Below, piece after piece: positions 51,366 through 51,956 of a DNA stretch of 51,956 nt. The position numbers were made by a program, and so were the translations under genes. Below the pieces are notes generated by a model. That model saw only the letters and a list, made by a program, of their open reading frames with translations. It had not been told where the DNA came from and made no database searches. This DNA is from Gemmataceae bacterium (GTDB lineage: Bacteria > Planctomycetota > Planctomycetia > Gemmatales > Gemmataceae). The DNA is taken from NCBI GenBank assembly GCA_009691845.1, contig SIAJ01000033.1, positions 1-51,956 on the forward strand, in the 5' to 3' direction. How positions within the stretch are numbered: the first letter of the stretch is position 1; every line of letters starts with the position of its first letter.

Positions 51366-51956
51366 CTAGTATTCCGCGTTCCGGAACTCCCAGGCCGCGA
51401 CACCGAACATGGCGGCGGCAAAAAGCAAAGACGCGAGCGTCGAGAGTGGCAGGTTCACTTGGCCCTTTTGGCGAGCCGAATCGATTTCGGGAACGCTGGC
51501 CGCGAATCCTTGCGTTTCGATCGCATCGTCGAAGAGTACGTTCATATCCGCAGGCTTGGGCAGCACCCAGTACCCCACCTCCAGAAAGAAGCGCGAACCA
51601 TCGGTCATGCCAACGGGATCGTGAGCCACCACGGCATGTCGTCCGAAGTTCATGCCCCAGGTCAGCACCCAGAAAAGCAATGTGCCGAACACGCAGACGA
51701 CCGTACTCTTGGTCCAAACGGCGAGCATCGCCGAGAAGCTATAGAACACTGCGAAATGCAGAAGCAGCACGGGAATCGCCAGCAGATAGCGGGCATCGAA
51801 CTCGCCTGTTACCACGCCGAGAGCCATCCAGGTTCCGAAAACAAAGATGGTCGTGTGAATCGCGACGAAGGTGAGTACGCCGAGCATTTTGCCCAGGAGC
51901 AGGCTCCAGCGCGGCACCGGTTTCGCGAGCAACACCGTCGCGTGATTCGGATCGAG
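51366..51956 (-). CDS. ABC-2 type transporter permease, 5'-truncated by the window edge
   Basis: The visible 196 residues are the C-terminal part of a multi-helix permease. KPVPRWSLLLGKMLGVLTFV, near the visible N-terminus, is the conserved cytoplasmic loop of ABC-2 family proteins (K-P-V-x-R...GK). The following five or so hydrophobic segments include FAVFYSFSAMLAVWT. It ends with the stop at 51366. The start and any ATPase gene lie beyond the right edge. It probably exports a small molecule or assists a membrane process such as gliding; the substrate is unknown. Confidence 0.85.
   Translation of the reverse strand, partial: LDPNHATVLLAKPVPRWSLLLGKMLGVLTFVAIHTTIFVFGTWMALGVVTGEFDARYLLAIPVLLLHFAVFYSFSAMLAVWTKSTVVCVFGTLLFWVLTWGMNFGRHAVVAHDPVGMTDGSRFFLEVGYWVLPKPADMNVLFDDAIETQGFAASVPEIDSARQKGQVNLPLSTLASLLFAAAMFGVAAWEFRNAEY

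Overview
The window comes from a bacterium of the phylum Planctomycetota, most likely the Gemmata/Gemmataceae group. The evidence is the gene families rather than any marker RNA: two Tat-exported DUF1501 proteins, a DUF1559 pilin-like protein with an H-X9-DG type C-terminus, a DUF1080 protein, a ThuA-domain protein, a TIGR03000-type domain, a DUF6268-like outer-membrane barrel, a very large exported WD40 protein, HEAT-repeat and VWA/MoxR proteins, and Tat-exported Gfo/Idh and sugar-isomerase-like proteins. The DNA is GC-rich and has many short intergenic palindromes. No tRNA, rRNA, CRISPR array, transposase or phage structural gene was recognised.

Layout. 0-2 kb: a calpain-type protease fused to RTX-like repeats, followed by a strong hairpin. 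2.4-4.6 kb: an MFS (ACS-like) transporter and an SDR dehydrogenase in one operon. 4.7-9 kb: TatD nuclease, a D-threonine-aldolase/D-serine-dehydratase-like PLP enzyme, and a secreted tandem alpha/beta hydrolase. 9.1-10.8 kb: a DUF3467 protein and a CobL-type fusion methyltransferase. 11.2-15.2 kb: a 2-oxoacid dehydrogenase operon (E1 alpha, E1 beta, lipoyl E2, no E3). A ParE-like toxin-antitoxin pair, whose toxin frame has an amber codon, sits between the two E1 genes. 15.5-17.9 kb: a three-gene cassette (secreted linker protein, membrane-anchored papain-like protein, small exported protein) with no functional assignment. 18-22.2 kb: a Rossmann-like protein and a translationally coupled operon (Gfo/Idh oxidoreductase, sugar isomerase-like, CoaB-like).

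22.2-27 kb: exported catabolic or surface proteins (DUF1080, DUF1501, TIGR03000, ThuA, GDSL) and a fragment resembling the end of an M48 peptidase gene. 27.1-32.3 kb: a protein with about 35 WD40-like blades and a HAD phosphatase. 32.4-36.5 kb: a B12-binding radical SAM protein coupled to a large VWA membrane protein. 36.7-38.1 kb: an outer-membrane barrel and a small conserved-looking protein. 38.1-41.5 kb (minus strand): MoxR, DUF503, rbfA, endonuclease-III-like, degenerate receiver and ferredoxin. 41.5-46 kb: a broken small gene, a second DUF1501 and a large surface protein. 46-50 kb: HEAT, GNAT, N-acyl-D-amino-acid deacylase and Nudix genes. 50-52 kb: a DUF1559 protein and the end of an ABC-2 permease.

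The most distinctive non-coding property is a set of at least seven palindrome families in gene-gene junctions, several present in more than one copy. Some of them carry the stop codons of the adjacent genes.
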